A DNA stretch of 64,000 nt. Source: Streptomyces sp. NBC_01485 (GTDB lineage: Bacteria > Actinomycetota > Actinomycetes > Streptomycetales > Streptomycetaceae). The position numbers and the translations under genes are program-made. The notes beneath the pieces are model-generated. The model was not told the origin of the DNA, did no database searches, and saw only the letters and a list, made by a program, of their open reading frames with translations. Shown one piece after another: positions 15,825 to 24,063 of the stretch; the stretch's first letter is position 1, and every line of letters starts with the position of its first letter. Location of the stretch: contig NZ_CP109435.1 in the NCBI RefSeq assembly GCF_036227125.1, positions 6,076,001 through 6,140,000 on the forward strand. The letters run 5' to 3'.

Positions 15825-16486
15825 CACGACTCCGTCTTCGCGCGCACGGCGACTCAGGGCAGGTCTTCCCCATCTACATCACGGTGGTGGCGGGCCTGCT
15901 CTTCCTCGCGTTCGCGTACTTCGCGGTCGGCCAGGCAGCGGTGAACCGCAACGGCGCCCAGACGGCGGCCGACGCGGCGGCACTGGCGGCGGCGCAGGAG
16001 ACCCGGGACCAACTGGCGGACCTGTGGGTGCTGGACGTCAGCGACCCGACGAAGTGGCAGGGCATCTTCCACGGCGAGGGGGCGGACAACGCGTGTGGGC
16101 GGGCCTACCAGTTGGCGTCGATGAACGACGCGAAGGCTGCCTGCGACCCGGACGGCCCTCTCGGCTACACCGTCAGGGCTCAGACGAACAAGACCGTCGG
16201 GGAGTCGGTCGTGCCCGGTACGGCGGGCATACGGGCACACGCCGATGCCACCGCCGTGATCGATCCGCTGTGCACTTTCGTCCTCCCGAGCGAGCCCGCC
16301 GAGCCCGCCGAGCCCGCCGAGCCCTCCGAGCCCTCCGAGCCCCCCCAGGCCCCCGAGCCCCCCGAGGCCGGCGCACTTCCGAAGCTCACCTGCGAGGACG
16401 GGGTGGAGTGGGACCCGGATCCGGCAGACCCTGCCGGTCTGCCGGGGCCCGAGGACCTCTTCGACGTCCACCTGACCAACGACTGA
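15821..16486 (+). CDS. TadG-like secreted/anchored protein, probable CTG start
   Basis: The TadG/TadE-like N-terminus 'SGQVFPIYITVVAGLLFLAF' and 'NRNGAQTAADAAALAAAQET' is followed by an outer region with cysteines ('NACGRAYQL', 'AACDPDG') and an EPA/EPS proline-rich tail. Between the last upstream stop region and the helix the frame offers no ATG, GTG or TTG near the conserved start. The CTG at 15821-15823 overlaps the pilin stop (CTGA) and has AAGGTGG 5-8 bp upstream, so I infer a coupled CTG start giving 221 residues. Proteins of this type have an N-terminal membrane helix and a wall- or surface-exposed domain. Confidence 0.75.
   Translation: MTRLRLRAHGDSGQVFPIYITVVAGLLFLAFAYFAVGQAAVNRNGAQTAADAAALAAAQETRDQLADLWVLDVSDPTKWQGIFHGEGADNACGRAYQLASMNDAKAACDPDGPLGYTVRAQTNKTVGESVVPGTAGIRAHADATAVIDPLCTFVLPSEPAEPAEPAEPSEPSEPPQAPEPPEAGALPKLTCEDGVEWDPDPADPAGLPGPEDLFDVHLTND
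16291..16345 (+). repeat. 9-bp coding repeat (GAGCCCGCC) in the TadG-like gene
   Basis: Five to six units of GAGCCCKCC encode EPA/EPS repeats. It is another in-frame 9-bp tandem repeat. Confidence 0.8.
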
Positions 16487-16520
16487 CGCGCGAACGACAA
16501 GCGGTGAAGGAAGCGGAGTG

Positions 16521-17105
16521 ATGAGCATGCGGTTCACGGCGAAAGCCCGCAGGGGGATGGTCGCGCTGGCCGTCGTGTCCGGGCTGGCCCTCGGCGCGGC
16601 TGCCTGCGGTGGTGGCGGGGGCGACGACGACAAGAAACCGCGGAGTTCGTCGTCCGCCTCCAAGACCGGTGGATCGCAGCCGAACACCCAGGAAGGGCAG
16701 TCCGAGGCACCGCTCGCCGAACTGAAGGGCCCGAGCGGGCTGCTGCTCCAGATCACGTCAGCCGTGCGCGACTCGGGCGGCTTCGTCACCGTCAACGGCG
16801 CCCTGAAGAACGACAGCGGGACGGAAGCGGTGATCCCGTCCGCTCTGAGCGGCAACGAGACCGAGATCATCAACAACGGACTGTCCCTCGGCGGAGCCAC
16901 CCTCGTCGACTCCAAGAGCAAGAAGCGCTACTACGTCCTCCGCGACACCGACGGCCGCCCCCTGACGACCACGGGCTTCTCGACCCTCAAGGCCGGGGAC
17001 TCCATCGACGTCTTCCTCCAGTTCCCCGCGCCGCCCGCGAGCTCGACCGACGTCACCTTCCAACTCCCGCTGTTCCCCAGCGGGGTCATCAAGATCTCCG
17101 GGTGA
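16521..17105 (+). CDS. Putative lipoprotein of the Tad locus
   Basis: About 194 residues. The signal peptide ends in a lipobox 'LGAAAC', followed by a Gly/Asp/Ser-rich linker and a beta-rich domain ('SGLLLQITSAVRDSGGFVTV', 'VFLQFPAPPASSTDVTFQLP'). The domain resembles the extracellular DUF4352-like immunoglobulin folds common in such lipoproteins. Two ATGs, 16521 and 16527, are possible, with AAGGAAG upstream. It overlaps the OmpA-like gene region (the stop at 17103-17105 lies 8 bp before the ATG at 17114). It is probably anchored outside the membrane and may help hold the pilus, which is an inference from its position. Confidence 0.8.
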   Translation: MSMRFTAKARRGMVALAVVSGLALGAAACGGGGGDDDKKPRSSSSASKTGGSQPNTQEGQSEAPLAELKGPSGLLLQITSAVRDSGGFVTVNGALKNDSGTEAVIPSALSGNETEIINNGLSLGGATLVDSKSKKRYYVLRDTDGRPLTTTGFSTLKAGDSIDVFLQFPAPPASSTDVTFQLPLFPSGVIKISG

Positions 17106-17113
17106 GGACGGCC

Positions 17114-17728
17114 ATGACCCCACGGCTCACTCTGGCGGTGGCCACGGCCACCCTCGTGATCATCGGCATGGCCCCCGCCGCCCACGCCGACACCACCCCC
17201 AGCGTCCCGCCCGGCACCGAACCCACCGCCTCCGCCCCCGTGGAGGTCGACGCCAACGACCCCGACCTCAAGCTCCCGGAGGGCGGCACCCTCGCCGAGC
17301 CCAAGGTGCTGGACATCAAGCAGGTCGTCGAGGACGAGACGGGGGACGAACGGCGGGAGGACACCAACGCGGACGTGACGTTCGCCCTCCAGGCCGAGGT
17401 CCTCTTCGGCAAGGACAGCGCGAAACTCGGTGCGCAGGCGCAGGCCCGTATCGGCACGATCGCCGCCGAGATCAAGAAGCAGCACACCAGCGTGGTCCGC
17501 GTCTTCGGCTTCACGGACGACCTGGGCTCCTCCGCCCACGGCGACGTCCTGTCGAAGCAGCGCGCGGACGCCGTCCAGGCCGAACTGGCGGGGGAGTTGA
17601 ACGACCCGGACATCACCTTCGAGGTCCGCGGCTACGGCGAGCAGTACCCCATCTCCGACAACTCCACGGAAGAGGGCCGCAAGAAGAACCGCCGCGTCGA
17701 GGTCACGTTCCCGCGGACGGCGAGCTGA
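17114..17728 (+). CDS. OmpA-family peptidoglycan-binding protein
   Basis: About 204 residues. A signal peptide ('LAVATATLVIIGMAPAAHAD') leads to a Pro-rich linker and a C-terminal OmpA domain with 'VLFGKDSAKLGAQAQARIGT', 'VFGFTDDLGSSAHGDVLSKQ' and 'YGEQYPISDNSTEEGRKKNR'. The conserved aspartate and arginine that hold the diaminopimelate side chain are present. It probably binds peptidoglycan and ties the Tad apparatus to the wall. The GTG at 17102 is possible but has no ribosome binding site. The last gene of the locus, it converges on the DUF192 gene with a 26-bp overlap. Confidence 0.88.
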   Translation: MTPRLTLAVATATLVIIGMAPAAHADTTPSVPPGTEPTASAPVEVDANDPDLKLPEGGTLAEPKVLDIKQVVEDETGDERREDTNADVTFALQAEVLFGKDSAKLGAQAQARIGTIAAEIKKQHTSVVRVFGFTDDLGSSAHGDVLSKQRADAVQAELAGELNDPDITFEVRGYGEQYPISDNSTEEGRKKNRRVEVTFPRTAS

Positions 17729-18113
17729 CCCGCACCTCCACCCGCACCCCGGCCCGCACCCCCCACCCCTCCAGCGCCCCGGCCGCCGCCTCCAGCACAT
17801 GCCGCGACCGCAGCCGGGGCAACCCCAGCCGCCCCGGCGGCATGGTGCGTACGGCGATGACGGTGAGCCGCCGGTCGAGATAGGCGACGTCGATCGGCAT
17901 CCGCATACCGAAGGTGTGCACGCTGCCCGCCGGCGACAGCAGCATCATCCCGGCGACGGAGTCCCGCCCGAGCAGCCCCTTCGTACGGGCCCGGTAGGAG
18001 GCGGCGATCTCCACCGGAACGCGGAGGCCGCCGATGTCACCGAAGCCACCGAGGTCGCCGTCCTCCCCGCCCACCACCACGAGCTCTCCCCGCCCGTCCC
18101 GCCAGCGCGCCAT
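17703..18113 (-). CDS. DUF192 family protein
   Basis: A 136-residue protein with the DUF192 fold: 'VEIAASYRARTKGLLGRDSV', 'MMLLSPAGSVHTFGMRMPID', 'VAYLDRRLTVIAV'. No signal peptide is present. The family is a small, widely spread beta-fold with no settled function. It is encoded opposite to the Tad operon and its 3' end overlaps the OmpA-like gene. Confidence 0.85.
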   Translation of the reverse strand: MARWRDGRGELVVVGGEDGDLGGFGDIGGLRVPVEIAASYRARTKGLLGRDSVAGMMLLSPAGSVHTFGMRMPIDVAYLDRRLTVIAVRTMPPGRLGLPRLRSRHVLEAAAGALEGWGVRAGVRVEVRVSSPSAGT

Positions 18114-18194
18114 CCCCGTCTCCCCTCAGCCGCGTCGTTACCCTCTGCACGGTAGCGAGCCGGGCAGGTCGGGACACGAAGAGGTGGCCGTCGT

Positions 18195-18764
18195 ATGCGG
18201 AAGATCGTGCTGATGATGTCGGTGTCCCTGGACGGATACATCGAGGGCCCGGACCATGACATCTCCTGGCACCGGGTCGACGACGAAGTGCACCGCAACG
18301 CCAACGACGCCGTCAGGCAGCTCGGCGGCATCCTCAGCGGACGCGTCACCCACGACCTCATGGCCGGGTTCTGGCCCACGGCGGACGCCGAGCCCGAAGC
18401 CTCCGCGCCGGTCGCCGACTTCGCCCAGATCTGGCGGAACATCCCGAAGTACGTCTACTCCCGCACCCTCCAGCACGCCGACTGGAACACGACGATCGTG
18501 CGGGACGTCGTCCCCGAGGAGGTCAACGCCCTCAAGGAGCAGGCGGGCGGCGACCTGGGGCTCGGCGGCGCCGACCTCGCCGCCTCCTTCCTCCGCCACG
18601 GCCTCGTCGACGCGATCCGCCTCTACGTCCACCCCGTCCTCATCGGCCGCGGCACACCCCTGTTCCCGGGCACCGCCGCCGCCCTGACCCCTCTGCACCT
18701 CACCGAGTCCAAAATCTTCGGGAACGGAGTGGCCCTCCTGAGGTATGACGTACTCCATGAATGA
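18195..18764 (+). CDS. RibD C-terminal/dihydrofolate reductase-like protein
   Basis: A 189-residue protein of the RibD_C/DHFR superfamily. The NADPH-binding start 'IVLMMSVSLDGYIEGPD', the middle 'GGILSGRVTHDLMAGFWPT' and the end 'RLYVHPVLIGRGTPLFPG' are typical of the many stand-alone Streptomyces members. The substrate is unknown. True folate reduction is unlikely from the sequence type. It overlaps the following methyltransferase gene by 20 bp, so the two are co-transcribed. Confidence 0.85.
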   Translation: MRKIVLMMSVSLDGYIEGPDHDISWHRVDDEVHRNANDAVRQLGGILSGRVTHDLMAGFWPTADAEPEASAPVADFAQIWRNIPKYVYSRTLQHADWNTTIVRDVVPEEVNALKEQAGGDLGLGGADLAASFLRHGLVDAIRLYVHPVLIGRGTPLFPGTAAALTPLHLTESKIFGNGVALLRYDVLHE

Positions 18765-19542
18765 CAGGACCTTCGAAGACCTCCTCGCCGAAGGGGCAGC
18801 CGTCCCCACCGAAGGGTGGGACTTCTCCTGGTTCGAAGGGCGCGCCACCGAGGCGCGGCCCTCCTGGGGATACGCGGCGAAGCTGGCCGACCGGCTGGCG
18901 GCGGCCACGAGCGCTGCGCTCGACGTGCAGACCGGAGGAGGCGAGGTTCTGGATTTCGCCCTCGGCCGGGCCGCCCCCGCCGCGCCCGTCCTCACCGTCG
19001 CCACCGAGGGCTGGCCGGCGAACGTCGCCAAGGCCACCGCTCTGCTCCGCCCGCGCGGCATCGCGGTCGTCGTGTCCCCGGAGGACGCCCCGCTGCCCTT
19101 CGCGGACGCCACTTTCGACCTGGTCGCCAGCAGGCACCCGGTCCGCCCCCTCTGGGGCGAGATCGCCCGCGTGCTCCGCCCCGACGGGACGTACTTCGCC
19201 CAGCACGTCGGCCCGCGCAGCGTCTTCGAGCTCGTCGAGTACTTCCTCGGGCCGCAGCCTGCGGCGGCGAGCAGCGCCCGACACCCCGACCGGGAGCGCG
19301 CCGACGCCGAGGCGGCGGGGCTGGAGATCGTCGACCTGCGGGCGGAACGGCTGCGGGTCGAGTTCCATGACATCGCGGCCGTCGTCCACTTCCTGCGCAA
19401 GGTGGTGTGGATGGTGCCGGGCTTCACGGTGAAGGCGTCCCTGCCCCGGCTCCGCGCCCTGCACGAGCGGATCGAGGCCGACGGCCCCTTCGTCGCGCAC
19501 AGCACCCGGCACCTCATCGAGGCCCGCAAGCCGACCGGCTGA
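18745..19542 (+). CDS. Class I SAM-dependent methyltransferase
   Basis: A 265-residue protein. A Rossmann core is visible, with motif I in a modified form ('ALDVQTGGGEVLDFAL'), 'APLPFADATFDLVASRHPVR' for motifs II/III and 'EIARVLRPDGTYFAQHV'. The C-terminal part 'VVHFLRKVVWMVPGFTV' is typical of Streptomyces methyltransferases annotated next to small oxidoreductases. The substrate is unknown. It starts inside the end of the reductase-like gene; the second ATG at 18757 is an alternative start. Confidence 0.85.
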   Translation: MTYSMNDRTFEDLLAEGAAVPTEGWDFSWFEGRATEARPSWGYAAKLADRLAAATSAALDVQTGGGEVLDFALGRAAPAAPVLTVATEGWPANVAKATALLRPRGIAVVVSPEDAPLPFADATFDLVASRHPVRPLWGEIARVLRPDGTYFAQHVGPRSVFELVEYFLGPQPAAASSARHPDRERADAEAAGLEIVDLRAERLRVEFHDIAAVVHFLRKVVWMVPGFTVKASLPRLRALHERIEADGPFVAHSTRHLIEARKPTG

Positions 19543-20162
19543 CCGCCCCTCAGGGGTACGGTCCCGCACGGCACATGGATGCGGACCGCTCGTCGGCGAA
19601 TTGGCCAGGAACTGTCGGTCGAGTCGTCGTGCGGAGCCGCACGCCCGCTGATCCTCGAGTGATCCTCCAGGCCATGGCGTCGACGGCAGGCCGCAAAGAG
19701 GTCAAACCCGACCTCTTCGTCGCCCCGCTGCCCTCGGCTCACCCCCGACCCGCCCCTGATCTCCCGCCGGCTCCCTCGTGGAGCCCCACTCCCTCCGCCC
19801 TCCGTCTCCACGGAGTTTCCACATCGTTATCGCCAACTGTTCACATCCCTTGCCCGCCTCGCGTATGTTCCAGCCCGGGCAATTCGCGTGAGCAAAGCTG
19901 CGTGGACGTCGCCGCGCAGTGGAGGGGGCCGCGCGGTGACGCCCGCGGCCCGGTCGCGTCAAGGTGGCGTTCGCAGTCGGGTTAGCCCGTCAGGGGGACA
20001 GGTGGGCGGGTGATCGGCCGGGGCCCATGTCGCCCCAAAACCTCTGCTTTCCCCGGTAAACTTCCCCATCCTCCTGGGAATCCGCTGTGTTCCGGCCATG
20101 AGTCACCCATGAATGACGCCTCCCCTGGCCATCGGGGCGTCGTCGGGCGACTCCGGAGAGTA
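19543..20162. other. Gene-free stretch upstream of the uppS leader
   Basis: No protein-like frame with a credible start was found on either strand. The DNA around 19815-19870 is less GC-rich (tttccacatcgttatcgcca) and could hold promoters. Otherwise I see nothing defined before the leader at 20163. Confidence 0.5.
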
Positions 20163-20264
20163 GTTGTGGCGCGCTGATGCGCGCAGCATCCCTTACGAAG
20201 GGTTATGGTGGAACCCCCCCCTCGGGCCGGTCCGTCTCCCCCCCACGGACCGGCCCGTTTTTTT
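20163..20264 (+). ncRNA. Candidate structured leader RNA or small RNA upstream of uppS
   Basis: Four hairpins lie in line. GCGCGC-tgat-GCGCGC is at 20169-20184, CCCTT-acg-AAGGG at 20190-20202, GGTT-atggtgg-AACC at 20201-20215, and a 12-bp terminator stem is at 20224-20256 followed by seven T. The second and third hairpins share bases, so they are alternatives. This could be a discrete small RNA or an attenuator 160 bp before uppS. The C-rich loop recalls the actinobacterial 6C RNA, but the two-hairpin 6C layout was not found. Confidence 0.45.
20224..20264 (+). terminator. Rho-independent terminator in front of uppS
   Basis: A perfect 12-bp stem GGGCCGGTCCGT/ACGGACCGGCCC with a C-rich loop is followed by a T7 run (20258-20264). 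A textbook U-tract terminator is rare in Streptomyces and it faces the uppS direction. Confidence 0.85.
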
Positions 20265-20427
20265 GTGCCTCCGGCTCCCTCCGCCGCCCCTCTCTCGCTC
20301 CTCCCGCTCCCCCTTCCTCCCCCCTCGCGCGCCCCCTGTCTCCGCCCACCCCGCTCAACGGCCCAGGCCCCACAGGGGTAGGCTGCGCCCCGCGGGGACC
20401 GCACCGTACGGAGGGGCTGACAATCAC

Positions 20428-21201
20428 GTGAACCTGCGCGACAAGCTGCGCGGCCTTCTGGTCAGGCTGTACGCACGCCGGGTGGAAGGTCACCTGGACC
20501 ACGCTCAGGTGCCCAAGCACATCGGCGTCATCATGGACGGCAACCGGCGCTGGGCGAAGGCCGCGGGTTCCACCACCGAGCACGGACACCGGGCCGGCGC
20601 CGAGAAGATCGAGGAGTTCCTCGGCTGGTGCACCGAGACGGACGTCGAGGTCGTCACCCTCTGGCTGCTGTCGACGGACAACCTCGACCGCCCCCAGGAC
20701 GAACTCGTCCCGCTCCTCGGCATCATCGAGGACGTCGTGCGCACCCTCGCCGCCGACGGCCGCTGGCGCGTCCACCACGTCGGCACCCCCGACATCCTCC
20801 CCTCCCATGTGCAGACCGCGCTGAAGCAGGCCGAGGAGTCCACGGCGCACGTCGACGGGATACTGGTCAACGTCGCCATCGGCTACGGCGGCCGCCAGGA
20901 GATCGCCGACGCGGTCCGCTCGATGATCGTGGACGCGGCGGACAAGGGCACCTCGATGGAGGACCTCGCAGACTCCGTCAGCGTCGACCTGATCAGCCGC
21001 CACCTGTACACCGGCGCCCAGCCCGACCCCGACCTGGTGATCCGTACCAGCGGTGAGCAGCGGTTGTCCGGGTTCATGCTGTGGCAGACGGCCCACGCGG
21101 AGTACTACTTCTGCGAGGTCTTCTGGCCAGCCTTCCGCAAGGTCGACTTCCTGCGCGCCCTGCGCGACTACGCGGCCCGCCACCGCCGTTACGGCGGCTG
21201 A
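20428..21201 (+). CDS. uppS: Isoprenyl transferase (undecaprenyl-diphosphate synthase-like)
   Basis: A 257-residue cis-prenyltransferase that extends isoprenyl diphosphates for cell-wall lipid carrier synthesis. It has 'HIGVIMDGNRRWAKAAG' (catalytic Asp in the DGNRRWA motif), 'GHRAGAEKIEEFLGWC', 'LWLLSTDNLDRP', 'VNVAIGYGGRQEI', and 'DLVIRTSGEQRLSGFMLWQT' with the substrate-binding RTSGE...RLS signature. The GTG start is supported by GGAGGGG about 11 bp upstream. Longer upstream frames run through the terminator leader and are not coding. Chain length (C50 or C55, or shorter) cannot be told from the sequence. Confidence 0.95.
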   Translation: MNLRDKLRGLLVRLYARRVEGHLDHAQVPKHIGVIMDGNRRWAKAAGSTTEHGHRAGAEKIEEFLGWCTETDVEVVTLWLLSTDNLDRPQDELVPLLGIIEDVVRTLAADGRWRVHHVGTPDILPSHVQTALKQAEESTAHVDGILVNVAIGYGGRQEIADAVRSMIVDAADKGTSMEDLADSVSVDLISRHLYTGAQPDPDLVIRTSGEQRLSGFMLWQTAHAEYYFCEVFWPAFRKVDFLRALRDYAARHRRYGG

Positions 21202-21570
21202 CGCCGTAGCCGGCGCGGCCGGTTCCCCAGGGTTGCCGAGGGGGGCGGGGGAGCGTTGGCGGGTTGTCAGGGGCGGAAGTAACGGAAGTCGTAACAAGGA
21301 GTTCACCGGCGCGCCGTCATATGCCCTGGCATGGTGGCGCATGTTCGAGGGCATAAGCCAAGCAGGCCGACACCCGAACCACGGGTGTCGGATCTCAGCG
21401 GGCGGCACGGGGCCGTCCGCCCGGGAGGCCCTTTTGCACCAGCCCGACCGTGCGGTCACGGCACGGAAGAAGCAGCGGGGGGCCGGTCCTCGGCCCGTGC
21501 AGGGCGGCCGAGAACCGGTCCAGCTCCACTCCGTCGCTCCCCGACCTCATCCGAGGGGGTACGTCCTTCC
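21202..21570 (+). other. Gene-free gap between uppS and the phoH-like gene
   Basis: No protein-like frame was found. A perfect 9-bp stem CCGACACCC/GGGTGTCGG with a 7-nt loop stands at 21367-21391 without a T run. It may be a uppS terminator or part of a 5' leader of the next gene. Confidence 0.4.
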
Positions 21571-22896
21571 GTGGTGACCAGCACAAAGCGCCGTATGCCA
21601 GACCGGCGCACCTATGTTCTCGACACCAGCGTCCTGCTGGCCGACCCGAACGCCATGACCCGCTTCGAGGAGCACGAAGTCGTGCTCCCCATCGTCGTGG
21701 TCACGGAACTGGAGGCCAAGCGGCACCATCCCGAACTCGGCTACTTCGCCCGGCAGGCGCTGCGTCTGCTGGACGACTACCGGGTGAAGTTCGGTCGCCT
21801 CGACGCCCCGATCCCGATCGGGGAACTCGGCGGCACCATCCGTGTCGAGCTCAACCACTCGGACCCCAGCGTGCTGCCTTCCGGCTACCGCCTGGGGGAC
21901 AACGACTCCCGCATCCTCGCGGTCGCCCGCAATCTGCAGGCCGAGGGATTCGACGTCACCGTCGTGTCGAAGGACCTCCCGCTCAGGATCAAGGCCTCGT
22001 CCGTCGGACTCCTCGCCGAGGAGTACCGCGCCGAGCTCGCCATCACAGGCTCCTCCGGCTGGACCGGAATGTCCGAACTGACCCTGTCCGGTGAGCAGGT
22101 CGACGTCCTCTTCGAGGCGGGGCACCTCTATGTGCCCGAGGTCGCCGACCTTCCCGTGCACACGGGTCTGACCATCCAGTCGGAGCGCGGCAAGGCCCTC
22201 GGCCGGGTCACCGCCGACGGCAACGTCCGGCTGGTGCGCGGCGACCGGGAGGCCTTCGGCATCAAGGGCCGCAGCGCGGAGCAGCGCATCGCGCTGGATC
22301 TGCTGCTCGACCCGGACGTCGGGATCCTGTCGATGGGCGGCCGGGCCGGCACCGGCAAGTCCGCGCTCGCGCTCTGCGCGGGCCTGGAAGCGGTCCTGGA
22401 GCGCCGTCAGCACCAGAAGGTGATGGTCTTCCGGCCGCTGTACGCGGTGGGCGGGCAGGAGCTGGGCTACCTGCCCGGTTCCGAGGCCGACAAGATGGGC
22501 CCCTGGGCGCAGGCGGTCTTCGACACGCTGTCCTCGGTCACCAGCCGCGACGTCATCGAGGAGGTCACCGCGCGCGGCATGCTGGAGGTGCTGCCCCTGA
22601 CCCACATCCGGGGCCGTTCCCTCCACGACGCCTTCGTGATCGTCGACGAGGCGCAGTCGCTCGAACGCAATGTGCTGCTCACCGTGTTGTCCCGGATCGG
22701 GGCGAACTCGCGGGTGGTGCTGACCCACGACGTGGCGCAGAGGGACAATCTGCGGGTCGGGCGTTACGACGGTGTGGTCGCCGTCGTCGAGAAACTGAAG
22801 GGGCACCCGCTCTTCGCGCACGTGACGCTGAACCGGTCCGAGAGGTCCCAGATCGCGGCACTTGTGACCGAAATGCTGGAGGACGGGCAGATCTGA
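21571..22896 (+). CDS. PhoH-like ATPase with N-terminal PIN domain
   Basis: About 441 residues. The N-terminal PIN RNase domain has the acidic residues in 'TYVLDTSVLLADPNAM', 'VVVTELEAKRHHPELG' and 'LGDNDSRILAVARNL'. The C-terminal PhoH ATPase/helicase domain has Walker A 'GGRAGTGKSALALCAGLE' and Walker B 'DAFVIVDEAQSLERN', plus 'GANSRVVLTHDVAQRDNLRV'. Such PIN-PhoH proteins (PhoH2 type) are thought to be sequence-specific RNA helicase/ribonucleases. I start it at the GTG behind GAGGGGG; the next ATG at 21595 is a close alternative. It seems to be a single-gene unit. Confidence 0.9.
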   Translation: MVTSTKRRMPDRRTYVLDTSVLLADPNAMTRFEEHEVVLPIVVVTELEAKRHHPELGYFARQALRLLDDYRVKFGRLDAPIPIGELGGTIRVELNHSDPSVLPSGYRLGDNDSRILAVARNLQAEGFDVTVVSKDLPLRIKASSVGLLAEEYRAELAITGSSGWTGMSELTLSGEQVDVLFEAGHLYVPEVADLPVHTGLTIQSERGKALGRVTADGNVRLVRGDREAFGIKGRSAEQRIALDLLLDPDVGILSMGGRAGTGKSALALCAGLEAVLERRQHQKVMVFRPLYAVGGQELGYLPGSEADKMGPWAQAVFDTLSSVTSRDVIEEVTARGMLEVLPLTHIRGRSLHDAFVIVDEAQSLERNVLLTVLSRIGANSRVVLTHDVAQRDNLRVGRYDGVVAVVEKLKGHPLFAHVTLNRSERSQIAALVTEMLEDGQI

Positions 22897-23316
22897 ACAC
22901 CCTGCCCCAATTGACCGGGGCTGTGTGGTGGTTGGCGCCGTCCGGCAAAGGCTGTGAGCCTAGTCGGGCGGCGCCGACGCATGTGGGGGTTTCACTGAAT
23001 TCCCGGGGTCCCCGTGAATGTGAGCTTTCACACTCGGCCCGGAATTGCCCTGGCGGTTTGGTTACGGCAGAGTCTCAGTCCTGTCAGGCCCCGCATACGA
23101 CACACGTGTACCCCCAGCGGTGCACAACCACTTGAGCTTCATCCTCAACTCCATACAGACCGTCGTATGCCGCCCGTGCACCATGCGGCGCTCCCGTAGC
23201 GGGAGTTGCCCACCGGGCCCGTGTCTCCTGTGACCCCGTAGTTCGGAGACCAGCGTCAAAGGGCACGATTGCGTCCGCCAGGGTCACCGAAGCGGGCGAT
23301 GCTGGAAGGAAACCGT
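22897..23316 (+). other. Long 5' region of the first SLT gene
   Basis: A 420-bp gap with no gene. A stem GCTCCCG-tag-CGGGAGT is at about 23189-23206. I looked for the c-di-AMP (ydaO/yuaA) riboswitch often found before Streptomyces wall hydrolases and did not see its conserved blocks. Confidence 0.45.
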
Positions 23317-23991
23317 GTGAGCCGGGTCTCGGTCCGGGGATTCGCAGTGGCCTCGGCCACGGCGGTCACCGCTGTCGGAAGCGTCGTCGGTGTTGCCTCG
23401 GGCAGCGTCGCGCAGCCCAACGACGCAGAAGCGACGGCGAGCGACACGACGCTCCTCGCCGACATACCGGTGGGCCAGCAGGCCCAGGTACAGACGGCGT
23501 CCCTCGCGCAGCAGGCCAGCTACCAGGCCATCGCCGCGGACGAGGGCGCGAAGAAGGACGCCGAGGAAGCGGCCCGCAAGGCCGCCGCCGAGACGGCCGT
23601 CGCGAAGAAGGAGGCCGCCGAGAAGGCGGCCAAGGAGCGCGCCGAGGCGAAGGCCAAGGCCAGCCGCAGCGCGGGCGACTTCCCGATCCAGAGCTCCTAC
23701 TCCATCGACCAGATCCAGGCGATGGCGGCACAGATGGTGCCCAGCGGCCAGTTCCAGTGCTTCAGCAACATCGTGGACCACGAGTCCAGCTGGAACTACC
23801 ACGCGGTCAACGCCTCCTCCGGTGCCTACGGCCTCTTCCAGGCGCTGCCCGCCGGCAAGTACGAGTCCGCCGGCTCCGACTGGCAGAGCAACCCGGCCAC
23901 CCAGATCAAGTGGGGCCTGAACTACATGGACAGCCGGTACGGCAGCCCCTGCGAGGCGTGGTCGTTCTGGCAGGCCAACCACTGGTACTGA
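23317..23991 (+). CDS. Secreted transglycosylase-like SLT-domain protein, copy 1
   Basis: A 224-residue exported protein. The N-terminal signal ('RGFAVASATAVTAVGSVVGV') is followed by a charged Ala/Lys/Glu coiled coil (about 75-130) and a C-terminal lysozyme-like SLT domain with 'FQCFSNIVDHESSWNYHAVN', whose glutamate in HESSW is the catalytic position, and 'SSGAYGLFQALPAGKYESAG'. It probably cleaves peptidoglycan during growth. The GTG at 23317 follows GGAAGGA and lines up with the start of its neighbour. It is a tandem paralogue of the next gene. Confidence 0.9.
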   Translation: MSRVSVRGFAVASATAVTAVGSVVGVASGSVAQPNDAEATASDTTLLADIPVGQQAQVQTASLAQQASYQAIAADEGAKKDAEEAARKAAAETAVAKKEAAEKAAKERAEAKAKASRSAGDFPIQSSYSIDQIQAMAAQMVPSGQFQCFSNIVDHESSWNYHAVNASSGAYGLFQALPAGKYESAGSDWQSNPATQIKWGLNYMDSRYGSPCEAWSFWQANHWY

Positions 23992-24063
23992 GCGAGCCCG
24001 CACGGCCCCGGCCGTTCCTCCCCCCTCACCTGACCACCTGATGACATACCAGAAGGAATCCGT

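Noticed and set aside
20163..20264. Assignment as the actinobacterial 6C RNA
   Set aside because: Only the terminator loop carries a C run; the second C-loop hairpin of that family is not seen.
19407..20404. Small open frames between the methyltransferase and uppS
   Set aside because: No start with ribosome binding site, no protein-like composition; one crosses the terminator leader.
22897..23316. c-di-AMP (ydaO/yuaA) riboswitch before the SLT genes
   Set aside because: The region is long enough, but the conserved sequence blocks were not found by eye.
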